NCBI RefSeq assembly: GCF_014196625.1
Contig: NZ_JACIDZ010000002.1
Span: forward strand, 248,001 to 312,000
Reading direction: 5' to 3'
Origin: Martelella radicis
GTDB taxonomy: Bacteria; Pseudomonadota; Alphaproteobacteria; Rhizobiales; Rhizobiaceae
Length of the DNA: 64,000 bases
The notes below the pieces were generated by a model. It had not been told where the DNA came from. It did not search any database and saw only the letters and a program-made list of their open reading frames with translations. The number at the start of each line of letters is the position of its first letter. The stretch's first letter is position 1. Shown in pieces: positions 1-9,818 of this stretch. A program made the position numbers and the translations under genes.

Positions 1-84
1 GAATTCTTAACAAAGAGTTAAGGAGATAAGGCGGACGGAGTCAATCAGTCACGGCTGTGCCGGCAGCAGGATCTTAAGGAATGG

Positions 85-885
85 TTAACTTCCGCTGGCT
101 CCGGAAACGAGATCGCCGACGGCCTTCAGCATGCGCTCGATATCCTCGGGCCGTGACAGGCGGTGGTCGCCGTCCTGCACCAGGGTGAGAACCACGTCGT
201 CGGCCGGCAGATGCGACATCAGCTTCAGCGCGTGTGCATAGGGAACGTCCGCATCCTGCTTGCCCTGGATGATATGCACCGGGCATTCGGTCTCGATGAT
301 GCCGTTCAGCACGCGGTTGCGCCGGCCGTCATCAAGCAGCTTCGCGGTATAGATGGTGGGCTCGGGGCCATAGGGCGAGACTTCCTCGAAATAGCCCTGC
401 TCGGCCAGCGCCTTGCATTCGGCATCCTTCAGGTCCGGCTCGATCAGCTCGCTGGTGAAATCCGGCGCGGGGGCGAGCAGAAGAAGCCCGTCGATCTTCG
501 GTCCTTCTGCGCGCTTCTTCAGTTCCTGCACGGCGCGAAGCGCCAGCCAGCCGCCCATGGACGAGCCGATGATGATGATCCGCTCGGGGGACGCCTGCTC
601 GATGGCCTTGAGCGCGTCTGCAAGCCAGCGCGAGATCGTGCCGTCCTTGAACGCGCCCTCGCTCTCGCCGTGACCGGTATAGTCGAAGCGAACCATGGCG
701 AGCCTTTCTTCACCCGCATAGGCATCGAGCGCCTCGGCCTTGGTGCCGAGCATGTCGGAGCCGTAACCGGAAAACCAGACCAGCGCCGGCTTCTCGCCCG
801 ATCCGGGACGAAGGCGCATGGCGATCTTCAGCGGTCCCTCGCCGTGATCGATTTCCGTGTAGCTCAGGGCAACGTCCTGCTGCAT
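85..885 (-). CDS. Alpha/beta hydrolase family protein
   Basis: A 266-residue alpha/beta-hydrolase-fold protein. The nucleophile elbow GSSMGG puts the catalytic Ser at residue 109. A GHGES segment near 71-75 fits the oxyanion region, and DADVP and DGDH near the C-terminus could supply the Asp and His of the triad. The fold and motifs suggest a serine hydrolase (esterase or acyl-peptidase-like); the substrate is unknown. The frame is open to 993, but the ATG at 885 follows a good GGCGGAGA ribosome site and starts just before the conserved fold, so it was chosen. There is no signal peptide, so it is probably cytoplasmic. It is divergent from infC, with about 190 bp between the two starts. Confidence 0.85.
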   Translation of the reverse strand: MQQDVALSYTEIDHGEGPLKIAMRLRPGSGEKPALVWFSGYGSDMLGTKAEALDAYAGEERLAMVRFDYTGHGESEGAFKDGTISRWLADALKAIEQASPERIIIIGSSMGGWLALRAVQELKKRAEGPKIDGLLLLAPAPDFTSELIEPDLKDAECKALAEQGYFEEVSPYGPEPTIYTAKLLDDGRRNRVLNGIIETECPVHIIQGKQDADVPYAHALKLMSHLPADDVVLTLVQDGDHRLSRPEDIERMLKAVGDLVSGASGS

Positions 886-1075
886 GATAGTCTCCGCCGG
901 TTTCGCTCCAAAAGCCCGCATTCGCGCCGATTTCGCGATGAAGAGGTGATTTTCTTTTTGGGCTGTGTTATTGACATTGGACGGGCTTAACAACCATTTG
1001 TGTCCGATAAGTGCTTCAGGTCACATGACTTGGCACTTCAAAACCCGATTTTCAATCATTGAGGAGATCACGACC

Positions 1076-1612
1076 ATTCGCAGACCCCATAGAGCCGCTC
1101 CCCCGACCAAGGAAGGTCCCCGCGCCAATCGCGACATTCGCATCCGCGAAGTGCAGTTGATTGATGCCGAAGGGGAGAACCAGGGCGTCGTTCTGACTGA
1201 AGAAGCGTTGAGAATGGCTGAGGAAGCCGGGCTTGATCTTGTTGAGATCGCCCCCAACTCGACGCCGCCCGTTTGCAAGATTCTTGACCTCGGCAAGCTG
1301 AAATACGCGAACCAGAAGCGCGCCGCCGAGGCCCGCAAGAAGCAGAAAGTCGTCGAAGTCAAAGAAATCAAGATGCGTCCCAACATCGACACCCATGACT
1401 ATCAGGTGAAGATGAAGGCGATGAACAAGTTCTTCGAGGAAGGCGACAAGGTCAAGGTGACGCTTCGTTTCCGCGGCCGCGAGATGGCCCACCAGGAACT
1501 GGGCATGAAGCTTCTGTCCCAGGTCAAGGAAGACACCGCCGAAATCGCGAAGGTGGAGGCCGAGCCGAAGCTCGAAGGCCGCCAGATGCTGATGGTGCTT
1601 GCGCCGAGATAA
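1076..1612 (+). CDS. infC: Translation initiation factor IF-3, ATT start
   Basis: IF-3 (178 residues) binds the 30S subunit, prevents premature 50S joining and proofreads start-codon choice. The protein opens [17 protein letters not shown], followed by the family segment [13 protein letters not shown], and has the usual IF-3 N- and C-terminal domains. No ATG, GTG or TTG lies at the family start. An ATT at 1076 does, 7 nt after GAGGAGAT at 1061-1068. Non-canonical AUU/AUA starts on infC are established in bacteria and let IF-3 repress its own translation. A TTGACA hexamer at 971-976 could be the -35 box of its promoter. It is the first gene of the infC-rpmI-rplT cluster. Confidence 0.96.
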   Translation: MRRPHRAAPPTKEGPRANRDIRIREVQLIDAEGENQGVVLTEEALRMAEEAGLDLVEIAPNSTPPVCKILDLGKLKYANQKRAAEARKKQKVVEVKEIKMRPNIDTHDYQVKMKAMNKFFEEGDKVKVTLRFRGREMAHQELGMKLLSQVKEDTAEIAKVEAEPKLEGRQMLMVLAPR

Positions 1613-1696
1613 GCCTTCGGGCTCACGCTTTTGACGCGCCGTCCGGTCAGGAAAACTGGCTGTGGCGGCGAATTGCGTGTGTGGCAAGACAAGCGG

Positions 1697-1725
1697 TTGC
1701 GCTTTTCAGACAAACCGCGTATAAG
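1697..1725 (+). promoter_or_regulatory. Candidate promoter for rpmI-rplT
   Basis: TTGCGC (1697-1702) and TATAAG (1720-1725) are separated by exactly 17 nt, followed at once by a GCGCGCC discriminator. It lies in the 249-nt gap between infC and rpmI. The same TATAAGCGCGCC block stands upstream of rpmF at 13202. This is pattern reading only; no start site is known. Confidence 0.45.
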
Positions 1726-1861
1726 CGCGCCGTTCTGACGGATCGCCTTCGGGCGGACCGCCCTGGAGCAGGCCGGCAGGGCATGCCGTGTCTGCTCGAA
1801 AATGCAAATGAGGCCCGGGTTCGTCGCCCTGCGCCCCAATCAACAACAACGGAGTAGCAAA

Positions 1862-2062
1862 ATGCCCAAGATGAAGACGAAATCGTCGGTCAAGAAGCGT
1901 TTCAAGCTGACCGCGAGCGGCAAGGTCAAGGTCGCGGCTGCAGGCAAGCAGCACGGCATGATCAAGCGTTCCAACAAGTTTATCCGTGATGCACGCGGCA
2001 CGATGGTCCTGTCCGATCAGGACGCCAAGATCGTCAAGCAGTTCATGCCCTACGGCAAGTAA
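1862..2062 (+). CDS. rpmI: 50S ribosomal protein L35
   Basis: A 66-residue basic protein that opens [15 protein letters not shown] and ends MPYGK, the full length and conserved ends of bacterial L35. It is a structural component of the large ribosomal subunit. The frame is open further upstream, but the ATG at 1862 follows the ribosome site GGAGTAGC and matches the family N-terminus. It lies between infC and rplT in the usual order. L35 and L20 are normally co-translated, and in characterised bacteria L20 represses the operon; no such leader structure was confirmed here. Confidence 0.97.
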   Translation: MPKMKTKSSVKKRFKLTASGKVKVAAAGKQHGMIKRSNKFIRDARGTMVLSDQDAKIVKQFMPYGK

Positions 2063-2112
2063 CGCCCGCACTTTATCCCAACGCATTCCGATAGATTTCA
2101 AGGAGAACCGAT

Positions 2113-2517
2113 ATGGCTCGCGTAAAACGTGGCGTGACTGCACACGCAAAGCACAAGAAAGTCATCAAGCAGGCCAAGGGCTTCTACGGCCGCCGCAAGA
2201 ACACCATCCGCACGGCCAAGGCTGCTGTCGACAAGTCGAAGCAGTACGCCTACCGCGACCGCAAGGTCAACAAGCGCAATTTCCGCGCTCTGTGGGTCCA
2301 GCGCATCAACGCTGCCGTGCGTGAACACGGCTTGACCTATGGCCGCTTCATCGACGGCCTGAACAAGGCCGGCATCGAAGTTGACCGCAAGGTCCTGTCC
2401 GACATGGCCATCCATGAGCCGGAAGCATTCGCAAGCCTGGTTGCCGCTGCGAAGAAGGGCCTTGAGTACCTCAAGAAAGAGGGCACGGCCAACGAGTTTG
2501 AAAGCGCGGTTGCATAA
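2113..2517 (+). CDS. rplT: 50S ribosomal protein L20
   Basis: A 134-residue protein opening [16 protein letters not shown], with the basic [10 protein letters not shown] helix and the globular C-terminal RNA-binding domain of L20, an early 23S rRNA assembly protein. AAGGAGA sits a few bases before the ATG. It lies 50 nt after rpmI and is followed by a strong terminator at 2559-2595, which separates the ribosomal genes from pheS. Confidence 0.97.
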   Translation: MARVKRGVTAHAKHKKVIKQAKGFYGRRKNTIRTAKAAVDKSKQYAYRDRKVNKRNFRALWVQRINAAVREHGLTYGRFIDGLNKAGIEVDRKVLSDMAIHEPEAFASLVAAAKKGLEYLKKEGTANEFESAVA

Positions 2518-2558
2518 GCCAGCGCTTCCCAAGCTCTTTAGAAATTTTACCTTTTGGG

Positions 2559-2595
2559 AAACCCGCGCTGGCAGGACCAGTGCGGGTTTTTCATT
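2559..2595 (+). terminator. Rho-independent terminator after rplT
   Basis: A 13-bp stem (arms 2559-2571 and 2577-2589, one G-T pair, 5-nt loop) runs into a T-rich tract. It ends the infC-rplT unit. Because pheS lies downstream, read-through or a separate pheS promoter would be needed. Confidence 0.85.
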
Positions 2596-2666
2596 TTGAA
2601 ATCATATAATGCCTGTATCTGACCGGTGGGGGAGCGGCGAAACGCTCCGGCAAGGAAGAGATGAAG

Positions 2667-3749
2667 ATGTCTGATCTTGAGGATCTGAAGTCCAAATTGA
2701 TGGCCGAAATCGAAGCGGCAGGCGATGAGGCGGCGATCGAGGCCGTTCGCGTTGCAGCCATCGGCAAGAAGGGCTCGGTCTCCGAGCTCCTGAAAACGCT
2801 CGGCAAGATGGATCCGGAAGAGCGCAAGACGCGCGGCGCGGCCATCAACGCGTTGCGCAACGACGTCGGCGAGGCGATTGCCGCCCGCAAGGCCGAGCTG
2901 AAGGATGCCGCGATCGCAGCCCGGCTTGCCGCCGAGACGGTCGATGTGACGCTGCCAGTGCGCCCCTCGCCCTCGCTTTCCGGCCGCATTCACCCTGTCA
3001 GCCAGGTGATCGACGAGATCTCCGCCATTTTCGGCGATATGGGCTTCGCGATTGCCGAAGGCCCGGAAATCGAGACGGACTATTACAATTTCACGGCGCT
3101 GAACTTCCCCGAAGGCCATCCCGCGCGCGAAATGCACGACACCTTCTTCTTCAATCCGGATGAGAACGGCGAGCGCAAGGTTCTCAGAACCCACACCTCG
3201 CCGGTGCAGATCCGCACGATGGAAACGCAGGCGCCGCCGATCCGCGTCGTCATTCCCGGCAAGACCTATCGCCAGGACAGCGACGCGACCCATTCGCCGA
3301 TGTTCCATCAGCTCGAAGGCCTTGTCATCGACAAGACCACCCATGTCGGTCATCTGCGCTGGACGCTGGAGGAATTCTGCAAGGCGTTCTTCGAGGTCGA
3401 CAGCGTGACCATGCGCTTCCGCCCATCCTTCTTCCCCTTCACTGAGCCCTCCTTCGAGGTCGACATCCAGTGCGACCGCTCCGGCGAGCAGGTGAAGTTC
3501 GGCACAGGCTCGGACTGGATGGAAATCCTCGGCTGCGGCATGGTGCACCCGAATGTGCTGCGCCATTGCGGCCTCGACCCGGACGTCTACCAGGGCTTTG
3601 CCTGGGGCATGGGCCTCGACCGCATTGCCATGCTGAAATACGGCATGCCGGACCTGCGCGACTTCTTCGCCGCAGACGAACGCTGGACAAGCCATTACGG
3701 GTTCAGGCCGCTGGATATTCCGACGTTGTTCGGGGGGTTGAGCTCGTGA
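2667..3749 (+). CDS. pheS: Phenylalanine-tRNA ligase alpha subunit
   Basis: A class II aminoacyl-tRNA synthetase subunit of 360 residues that pairs with PheT (alpha2-beta2) to charge tRNA-Phe. The N-terminal coiled coil (about 1-90) carries [14 protein letters not shown]. The catalytic core carries the class II motifs, including [16 protein letters not shown], a Gly-rich [10 protein letters not shown] stretch and the C-terminal [19 protein letters not shown] precedes two in-frame ATGs at 2661 and 2667. The second starts the family-like MSDLEDL and has the better spacing. pheT follows only after a two-gene insert (DUF4160, DUF2442), an interruption of the usual pheS-pheT pair. Confidence 0.96.
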   Translation: MSDLEDLKSKLMAEIEAAGDEAAIEAVRVAAIGKKGSVSELLKTLGKMDPEERKTRGAAINALRNDVGEAIAARKAELKDAAIAARLAAETVDVTLPVRPSPSLSGRIHPVSQVIDEISAIFGDMGFAIAEGPEIETDYYNFTALNFPEGHPAREMHDTFFFNPDENGERKVLRTHTSPVQIRTMETQAPPIRVVIPGKTYRQDSDATHSPMFHQLEGLVIDKTTHVGHLRWTLEEFCKAFFEVDSVTMRFRPSFFPFTEPSFEVDIQCDRSGEQVKFGTGSDWMEILGCGMVHPNVLRHCGLDPDVYQGFAWGMGLDRIAMLKYGMPDLRDFFAADERWTSHYGFRPLDIPTLFGGLSS

Positions 3750-3756
3750 GGGGCTG

Positions 3757-3990
3757 ATGCCGACGGTTCTTCGCAAATACGGCTTCCGTTTTCACTTCTA
3801 TTCCGGCGACAGATTTGAGCCGCCGCATATTCATGTCGAGGGAAATGGCGGAGAAGCCAAAGTATGGCTGACCGAAGTGATGCTGGCAGAGGCGGGGGGC
3901 TTTAGCCAAAGGGACTTGGCTCGTATATTGGAAGTGGTCCAGGAGCACAGACAGCAGATGCTGGAGGCATGGCATGACTATTTCGCATGA
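3757..3990 (+). CDS. DUF4160 family protein
   Basis: A 77-residue protein with the DUF4160 signature: an N-terminal FRFHFYSGD, then EPPHIHVE and a Lys-x-Trp-Leu strand (AKVWL). The conserved His pair in PHIHV suggests metal or nucleic-acid contact, but no activity is established. It starts 7 nt after pheS and overlaps the next gene by 17 nt. DUF4160 genes are very often found beside DUF2442 genes, as here, and the pair behaves like a small mobile, possibly toxin-antitoxin-like, cassette. That function is inference. Confidence 0.85.
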   Translation: MPTVLRKYGFRFHFYSGDRFEPPHIHVEGNGGEAKVWLTEVMLAEAGGFSQRDLARILEVVQEHRQQMLEAWHDYFA

Positions 3991-4252
3991 ATCCTACCCG
4001 GAAGCAGAACGCCCGATCGAGGCGTGGTGCGATCTGCACGATGTCCATGTTCGCCTTTCCGATGGACGGCGTGTTTCGACACCCCTGTGGTGGTATCCGA
4101 GGCTTTTGAAAGCCACCCCTGCAGAGCGCAACAATGTGCATCTCATGCTGGCCGGCGTTCACTGGCCGGACATCGATGAGGACTTGTCCATTCGCGGCAT
4201 GCTGGCCGGTTGGAAGGCGCCGGGAGCCAAAGAGCCAGAGAAGGCTGCCTAG
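3974..4252 (+). CDS. DUF2442 family protein
   Basis: A 92-residue protein with the DUF2442 pattern: a strand with VRLSDGRRVSTPLWWYPRLL, then RNN and a GVHWPDIDEDLSIRGML tail. It overlaps the DUF4160 gene by 17 nt, implying translational coupling. The C-terminal WPDIDEDL-ML stretch is the most conserved part of the family. Function is unknown. Together with the DUF4160 gene it forms a two-gene insert between pheS and pheT, 49 nt before pheT. Confidence 0.85.
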   Translation: MTISHESYPEAERPIEAWCDLHDVHVRLSDGRRVSTPLWWYPRLLKATPAERNNVHLMLAGVHWPDIDEDLSIRGMLAGWKAPGAKEPEKAA

Positions 4253-4301
4253 AGCATAGAGCCTGGTGATGGTCCGGGCGCAATAACAGGAAAAGACGAC
4301 A

Positions 4302-6731
4302 ATGAAATTCACACTGTCTTGGTTGAAGGACCATCTGGAAACCGATGCTTCTCTGGAAGAGATCTGCGAGCGGCTGACGACGATCGGGCTTGAGGTCGAG
4401 GACGTCGACGACAAGGCGGCCTACAAGCCCTTCACCATCGCTAAAGTGATCGATGCCAAACAGCATCCGGATGCCGACCGGCTGAAGGTGCTGACGGTGG
4501 ATGCAGGCGACGGCAAGCCGCTGCAGATTGTTTGCGGCGCGCCGAACGCCCGCGCCGGCCTCGTCGGGGCCTTGGCGCGGCCGGGCACCTATGTGCCGGG
4601 CATCGACGTGACGCTGGCCGTCGGCAAGATCCGCGGCGTCGAAAGCCACGGCATGATGTGCTCGGAAAAAGAGCTCGACATGTCCGACAATCACGACGGC
4701 ATCATCGATCTGCCGGAGGATGCGCCGGTCGGCACGAGCTTTGCCGAATATGCGGGGCTTGACGATCCGGTCATCGAGATCAACCTGACGCCGAACCGGC
4801 CGGACTGCACCAGCATTTTCGGCATCGCCCGCGATCTGGCGGCGTCGGGCCTCGGCACGCTGAAGACGAAGCAAGCGCCCTCTTTCAAGGTCGAGGGCGA
4901 TCTGCCGGTTTCGCTGACGCTCGATTTCGCCGATGAGGACAGGCATCTCTGCCCCGGTTTCGCCCTGCGGCTGGTGCGCGGCGTGAAGAACGGGCCGAGC
5001 CCGAAATGGATGCAGCAGCGGCTTCTCGCGATCGGCCTGCGCCCCATCAACGCGCTGGTCGACATCACCAATTACATGACCTTCGATCAGGGCCGGCCGA
5101 TGCATGTCTTCGACGCCGCAAAGGTCGCGGGCGGACTGACGGTGCGTCGCGCAAAGGCCGGCGAGAAGATCCTGGCGCTTGATGAGCGCGAATATGAATT
5201 GAATCATGACAATGTCGTCATCGCTGATGACAATGGCGTCGAGTCCATCGGCGGCATCATGGGCGGCGAGCATTCCGGCTGTGACGAGACCACCACCGAC
5301 GTGCTGATCGAATCGGCGCTGTGGGACCCGATGAACATTGCCCGCACGGGCCGCACGCTCGGCATCATCACCGATGCGCGCTATCGCTTCGAGCGCGGTG
5401 TTGACCCGGAATACATGGTGCCCGGACTTGAGCGGACGACCGAACTGGTGCTGGAACTCTGCGGTGGCGTGGCCAGCGAAAAAACGGTCACCGGCTATGA
5501 GGGCCACACGCCGAAGACAATCGAATACCCGTTCTCGGAAGTGAAGCGGCTGACCGGGCTTGCGGTTTCGCCCGAGGAAAGCCGCGATATCCTCACCCGG
5601 CTCGGCTTTACGGTCGAAGGCAGCGGCGAGGCGGTATCCGTCTCCGTCCCTTCCTGGCGGCCAGATGTGGAAGGCAAGGCCGATCTCGTCGAAGAGGTCA
5701 TGCGCATATTCGGCGTCGACAAGATCAGCCCGGAAGCGCTTCCGTCCGCCGGTGCGGTCAATGAGAAGATCCTCACCACGCTGCAGATCCGCTCGCGCTC
5801 GGCGCGGCGTGAACTGGCGGCCCGTGGCATGATGGAGGCCGTTACCTGGTCGTTCATTCCGGAAGAAGCGGCAAAGCTCTTCGGCGGCGGCGATCCCGCG
5901 CTGAAGCTCTCGAACCCGATTGCCGCCGATATGTCGGACATGCGTCCCTCGCTTCTGCCGGGCCTTCTGGCGGCGGCAAAGCGCAATGCCGCGATCGGCC
6001 ACGGCGACGTCGCCCTGTTCGAAGTTGCCGCGACCTATGAGAACGACAGGCCGGAAGGCCAGCGCCGCGTTGCCGGCGGCGTTCGGCGCGGCACCGCCAC
6101 GCTTTCGGGCGCCGGCCGCATGTGGTCGAACGGCGAGACCGGAGCCGGCCGTGGCGTCGGCGTCTTCGATGCCAAGGCCGATGCGCTGGCCGTGATCGAG
6201 GCCTGCGGCGTGCCGATGAGCAATGTCCAAATCGTGGCCGGCGGGCCGGACTGGTACCACCCCGGCCGTTCCGGCACCATAAAGATGGGCCCGAAGATCG
6301 TGCTCGGTCATTTCGGCGAGTTTCATCCCAAGGTTCTGGAAGCGCTCGACGTTTCCGGCAAGCTGGCGGGCTTCGAGATCTTCGTTGATGCCATGCCGGA
6401 GCCGAAGAAGAAGGCGACCCGCACCAAGCCGGCGCTCACGCTGTCGCCGTTCCAGGCGGTCACCCGCGACTTCGCCTTCGTCGTCGACCGCGATGTCGAG
6501 GCTGCGGCCATCGAGCGCGCGGCGGCCACCGCCGACCGCAAGCTGATCACCGGCGTCACCGTCTTTGATGTGTTCGCCGGCGCCTCGCTGGGCGAGGGCA
6601 AGAAGTCGATCGCCGTCGAAGTGTCGATCCAGCCGAGCGATCGCACGCTGACGGATGAGGATTTCGAGGCGCTGACGAAGAAGATCGTCGCCAATGTCGA
6701 AAAGACGACCGGCGGCGTCATCCGCGCCTGA
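4302..6731 (+). CDS. pheT: Phenylalanine-tRNA ligase beta subunit
   Basis: The 809-residue beta subunit, of normal length. Domains in order: an N-terminal tRNA-binding (EMAP-like) domain at about 40-150 with [13 protein letters not shown] and VCGAPNAR; the B3/B4 editing domain with NLTPNRPDC near 160 and [10 protein letters not shown] near 320; B5; a catalytic-like core; and a C-terminal ferredoxin-like anticodon-binding domain ending in the [11 protein letters not shown] region. The subunit edits mischarged Tyr-tRNA-Phe and binds tRNA. It is the last gene of the unit; a terminator follows at 6763. Confidence 0.96.
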   Translation: MKFTLSWLKDHLETDASLEEICERLTTIGLEVEDVDDKAAYKPFTIAKVIDAKQHPDADRLKVLTVDAGDGKPLQIVCGAPNARAGLVGALARPGTYVPGIDVTLAVGKIRGVESHGMMCSEKELDMSDNHDGIIDLPEDAPVGTSFAEYAGLDDPVIEINLTPNRPDCTSIFGIARDLAASGLGTLKTKQAPSFKVEGDLPVSLTLDFADEDRHLCPGFALRLVRGVKNGPSPKWMQQRLLAIGLRPINALVDITNYMTFDQGRPMHVFDAAKVAGGLTVRRAKAGEKILALDEREYELNHDNVVIADDNGVESIGGIMGGEHSGCDETTTDVLIESALWDPMNIARTGRTLGIITDARYRFERGVDPEYMVPGLERTTELVLELCGGVASEKTVTGYEGHTPKTIEYPFSEVKRLTGLAVSPEESRDILTRLGFTVEGSGEAVSVSVPSWRPDVEGKADLVEEVMRIFGVDKISPEALPSAGAVNEKILTTLQIRSRSARRELAARGMMEAVTWSFIPEEAAKLFGGGDPALKLSNPIAADMSDMRPSLLPGLLAAAKRNAAIGHGDVALFEVAATYENDRPEGQRRVAGGVRRGTATLSGAGRMWSNGETGAGRGVGVFDAKADALAVIEACGVPMSNVQIVAGGPDWYHPGRSGTIKMGPKIVLGHFGEFHPKVLEALDVSGKLAGFEIFVDAMPEPKKKATRTKPALTLSPFQAVTRDFAFVVDRDVEAAAIERAAATADRKLITGVTVFDVFAGASLGEGKKSIAVEVSIQPSDRTLTDEDFEALTKKIVANVEKTTGGVIRA

Positions 6732-6762
6732 TCGCGCTCGCCATCCGAACCAGAACCCTGTC

Positions 6763-6790
6763 AACGGCCCGGCCTCGCCCGGGCCGTTTT
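6763..6790 (+). terminator. Terminator after pheT
   Basis: Perfect 10-bp stem (6763-6772 with 6779-6788), 6-nt loop, then TTTT and C. It lies 31 nt after the pheT stop. Confidence 0.8.
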
Positions 6791-7040
6791 CGCATTCGGG
6801 CGCGGCCTCGGCGCGGTCTTGGAAATCCGGCTATCCGCCTTACATCTCAAGAATACGGGTCGTGCGCCCGGAGGAAGCGTGCAGAAAGCGCCGGACTTGC
6901 TTGCCGCTCGCCCCGCCCGCTTCTATAAGCGGATGGCAGCGACAGGCGATTTGAGATCGGACATCCATCCGGGCTTGCATGCGCAGCAACACATGAATGA
7001 GCGGCCCTGTATGCCGCTCGCCACGCCGGAGATGAGGCCA
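6791..7040. other. Intergenic region between the pheT terminator and ubiG
   Basis: About 250 bp with no gene I can support. The ubiG frame stays open through it (to 6819), but that sequence lacks any family resemblance. It presumably holds the ubiG promoter; no clear -35/-10 pair was seen. Confidence 0.5.
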
Positions 7041-7790
7041 ATGAGCAACGCCGAAAAGACGACGATCGACGACAGCCAGGTCGAGTGGTTCACGAAGATG
7101 GCGGCCGAATGGTGGGATCCGACCGGCAATTTCAAACCGCTGCACAAGTTCAATCCGGTGCGCATCTCCTATATCCGCGAAAAGGCTTGCGGCCATTTCG
7201 CCCGCGACGAGAAATCGGCGCGCCCGCTCACCGGCCTTCGCATCCTCGATGTCGGCTGCGGCGGCGGGCTTCTGGCAGAACCGCTGACGCGCATGGGCGC
7301 AAGCGTGACCGGCATCGACCCGGCGGAAAAGAATATCGGCATCGCCTCCACCCATGCCGCCGAATCCGGGCTGGAGATCGACTACCGGGCGACGACGGCG
7401 GAAGCCCTGGCGGAAGCTGGCGAGACCTTCGACATCGTCCTCAACATGGAAGTGGTGGAGCATGTCTCCGACGTCGATTTCTTCCTGACCACCTGCGCCT
7501 CGCTCGTTCGCCCCGGCGGCATGATGTTCGTCGCCACGATCAACCGCACGCTGAAGGCGCGGGCTCTGGCGATCTTTGCCGCCGAACAGGTGTTGCGCTG
7601 GCTGCCGCCCGGCACGCATCAATATGAGAAGCTGGTGCGACCCGAAGAAATCGAGAAACCGCTGAAGGCCGCAGGCATGGAGATCGTCGAGCGCCAGGGC
7701 GTGTTCTACAACGTCTTGACCGACAGCTGGAACCGCTCGAGGGACACCGACGTCAACTACATGGTGCTGACCACCAAACCCGAGGCCTGA
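7041..7790 (+). CDS. ubiG: Ubiquinone biosynthesis O-methyltransferase UbiG
   Basis: A 249-residue class I SAM-dependent methyltransferase that performs the two O-methylations of ubiquinone synthesis. Visible motifs are the SAM-binding [13 protein letters not shown] (about 67-79), [19 protein letters not shown] and [12 protein letters not shown], all in UbiG order. [20 protein letters not shown] near the N-terminus is highly characteristic of UbiG. GGAG 9 nt before the ATG at 7041 and the family length fix this start over the longer open frame. Confidence 0.95.
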   Translation: MSNAEKTTIDDSQVEWFTKMAAEWWDPTGNFKPLHKFNPVRISYIREKACGHFARDEKSARPLTGLRILDVGCGGGLLAEPLTRMGASVTGIDPAEKNIGIASTHAAESGLEIDYRATTAEALAEAGETFDIVLNMEVVEHVSDVDFFLTTCASLVRPGGMMFVATINRTLKARALAIFAAEQVLRWLPPGTHQYEKLVRPEEIEKPLKAAGMEIVERQGVFYNVLTDSWNRSRDTDVNYMVLTTKPEA

Positions 7791-7796
7791 GACGGT

Positions 7797-8336
7797 CTAT
7801 CTGAAGACCTCGTTGGGGTAGACGCCCCAGAGATCGTTCTGGTGCATGTAGCCGGAAACGCCCTTGACCTCGAGCTCGCACCAGGAGCCGTCGCATTCCG
7901 ACAGGTGAACGATCACGCCGGGCTCGAGCTTGGCGACATCGCGGGCGGAATCATTGTCGCTGGCCTTCACGTCGAGATAGGTGTCCTCGGCGCTGTTGCC
8001 GCGCAGCCAGGGCGCGACCATGGCATTGCGCACGGACGACAGCACCGAGACATGCATCCAGCCTTCCGTGCCGTCCGCGTCGCGCACCTGACGCCATACG
8101 GCATATTCCTCGATGATCTCCACCGGCAGGCCGGGTCGCTTGTAGATCCATTTGGTGGCGTAGTTGAAGCCGGGGCCGACGCGCATGCGGGCGCGATCCG
8201 GCTTGATGATGGCAAAGCGTGGCAAAGGCGCGCCGGAGGCTCCGCGCCGTTCGCTTTGCGCCTGAACCGGAGAAACCGGCATGACGACGGCGAGGACGAA
8301 AAGCACACTGAGGACCAGACTGACGATGCGACGCAT
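7797..8336 (-). CDS. Secreted SH3-domain protein
   Basis: A 179-residue protein with a signal peptide (hydrophobic 5-21, then PVQA-QSE). Two bacterial SH3-like (SH3b, DUF1058-type) repeats follow: RMRVGPGFNYATKWIYKRPG with WRQVRDADGTEGWMH at about 50-100, and a second at about 115-175 ending SWCELEVKGVSGYMH. Such periplasmic proteins often bind cell-wall peptides. No catalytic residues are visible. It is convergent with ubiG (6-nt gap) and divergent from the dehydrogenase. Confidence 0.85.
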   Translation of the reverse strand: MRRIVSLVLSVLFVLAVVMPVSPVQAQSERRGASGAPLPRFAIIKPDRARMRVGPGFNYATKWIYKRPGLPVEIIEEYAVWRQVRDADGTEGWMHVSVLSSVRNAMVAPWLRGNSAEDTYLDVKASDNDSARDVAKLEPGVIVHLSECDGSWCELEVKGVSGYMHQNDLWGVYPNEVFR

Positions 8337-8509
8337 GGCATTCCCTTGAAATTCCGCCCTTTCTCAGGGCTTTGCACGGCCTTGATCGGCCACCCGGACG
8401 GCGGTCTTTGGGCCGCAACGCCGATTTCGGCCCCCTGCCCTCCGCTTCAGGTGGAAAAAAGCCTGCAATATGTGCATTATCGCCGGACATGTTTAATGAG
8501 CTGTAAACG

Positions 8510-9517
8510 ATGACCCACCCGAAGAAACCCGATGTCTTTGTCACGCGGAAACTGCCCGCGCCCGTCGAGGCGCGCATGCAGGAACTGTTCTCGGTCACGC
8601 TGAACCGCGACGACCGGCCGCTTTCGCGCGATGAACTGGCGGACGCCATGGCGCGGGCCGATGTTCTGGTGCCGACGCTGACGGACCGGATCGACAAGGA
8701 CCTGATCGAGAAGGCAGGCCCCCGGCTGAAGCTGATCGCGAGCTTTTCCAACGGCGTCGACAATGTCGACGTCAATGCCGCCGCCAGGAAGGGCATCACC
8801 GTCACCAACACGCCGAACGTGCTGACCGAGGACACCGCCGACATGACCATGGCGCTGGTGCTCGCCGTGCCGCGCCGACTGGCGGAAGGCGCGCGTTTTC
8901 TCTCGCGCGCCGAACCCGGCGAGTGGCAGGGCTGGAGCCCCACCTGGATGCTGGGGCGGCGCATCTGGGGCAAGCGCATCGGCATTGTCGGCATGGGCCG
9001 CATCGGCACGGCGGTCGGCCGGCGCGCCAAGGCCTTCGGCCTATCGGTGAACTATCACAATCGCGGCCGCATCAGCCCGGAAACGGAGGCCGAACTCGAG
9101 GCGACCTATTGGGACAGTCTCGACCAGATGCTCGCCCGCGTCGATATCGTGTCCGTCAACTGCCCCTCGACGCCCGCCACCTACCACCTGATCTCGGCCC
9201 GCCGCCTGCAGCTCATGCGGCCGGAGGCCTATATCGTCAACACGTCGCGCGGCGACGTGATCGATGAAGAGGCGTTGATCAAGTGCCTTGAGGAAGACCG
9301 GATCGCCGGCGCCGGACTGGACGTGTTCGAGAACGAGCCGGACGTCAATCCGCGCCTTCTGGAACTGGCGAAGAAGGGCAAGGCCGTGCTTCTGCCGCAC
9401 ATGGGCTCGGCCACGCTCGAAAGCCGGATCGACATGGGCGACAAGGTGATCATCAACATCCGCACCTTCTTCGACGGCCACCGCCCGCCGAACCGGGTGC
9501 TGCCGGGGCGGGATTGA
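8510..9517 (+). CDS. D-2-hydroxyacid dehydrogenase (glyoxylate/hydroxypyruvate reductase-like)
   Basis: A 335-residue NAD(P)-dependent D-isomer 2-hydroxyacid dehydrogenase. The Rossmann loop GMGRIG lies at 161-166. Catalytic residues are visible: Arg in NTSRGDVIDE, Glu in FENEP and His in LLPHMGSAT. It resembles the glyoxylate/hydroxypyruvate reductase (D-glycerate dehydrogenase) branch more than lactate dehydrogenase; exact substrate is inference. The ATG at 8510 has only a weak upstream ribosome site. The small secreted-protein gene begins 11 nt after its stop. Confidence 0.88.
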   Translation: MTHPKKPDVFVTRKLPAPVEARMQELFSVTLNRDDRPLSRDELADAMARADVLVPTLTDRIDKDLIEKAGPRLKLIASFSNGVDNVDVNAAARKGITVTNTPNVLTEDTADMTMALVLAVPRRLAEGARFLSRAEPGEWQGWSPTWMLGRRIWGKRIGIVGMGRIGTAVGRRAKAFGLSVNYHNRGRISPETEAELEATYWDSLDQMLARVDIVSVNCPSTPATYHLISARRLQLMRPEAYIVNTSRGDVIDEEALIKCLEEDRIAGAGLDVFENEPDVNPRLLELAKKGKAVLLPHMGSATLESRIDMGDKVIINIRTFFDGHRPPNRVLPGRD

Positions 9518-9528
9518 GGCTCAGATCC

Positions 9529-9813
9529 ATGAAAGGCCTGCACAACCTTCTCCTGTTCGGTGTTTTGGCCTTTGCCGTCACGCCGGTCAGCGTGGCTTCA
9601 AGCACGCCAGTGCCGATGACGCCTGCGGCTCTGCCGACGATCTCCCAGGCGGCCGGATGGACCTGCAGTCAGGCATCAAGCTGCGCCGAGGCTGTCAGGC
9701 AATGGTGCAACGGCTATCGCCGCGCTGACGGCGATAGCGACGTCATTCCGTGTGAGAATGTTTGCCGGTCACTCGCCGAAGTCAGGCGCATCCGCAGCCA
9801 GATCGGCTGCTGA
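9529..9813 (+). CDS. Small secreted Excalibur-like Cys-rich protein
   Basis: A 94-residue protein with a signal peptide (about 1-23) and a mature domain with six Cys (46, 52, 60, 75, 79, 94). The run C-x5-C-AEA, then D67-x-D69-x-D71 and IPCE, matches the Excalibur extracellular calcium-binding domain (paired Cys around a DxDxD loop). A shift from the usual DG to DV is seen at 71-72. Role unknown; cell-envelope calcium binding is inferred. GAGG at 9516-9519 supports the ATG at 9529. It sits directly behind the dehydrogenase gene. Confidence 0.65.
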   Translation: MKGLHNLLLFGVLAFAVTPVSVASSTPVPMTPAALPTISQAAGWTCSQASSCAEAVRQWCNGYRRADGDSDVIPCENVCRSLAEVRRIRSQIGC

Positions 9814-9818
9814 GCGCT

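Noticed and set aside
1-84. A gene at the left edge
   Set aside because: Too short and without a coding signal or motif.
4143-6764. An 873-codon open frame opposite pheT
   Set aside because: Entirely antisense to a well-supported pheT; no domain recognised.
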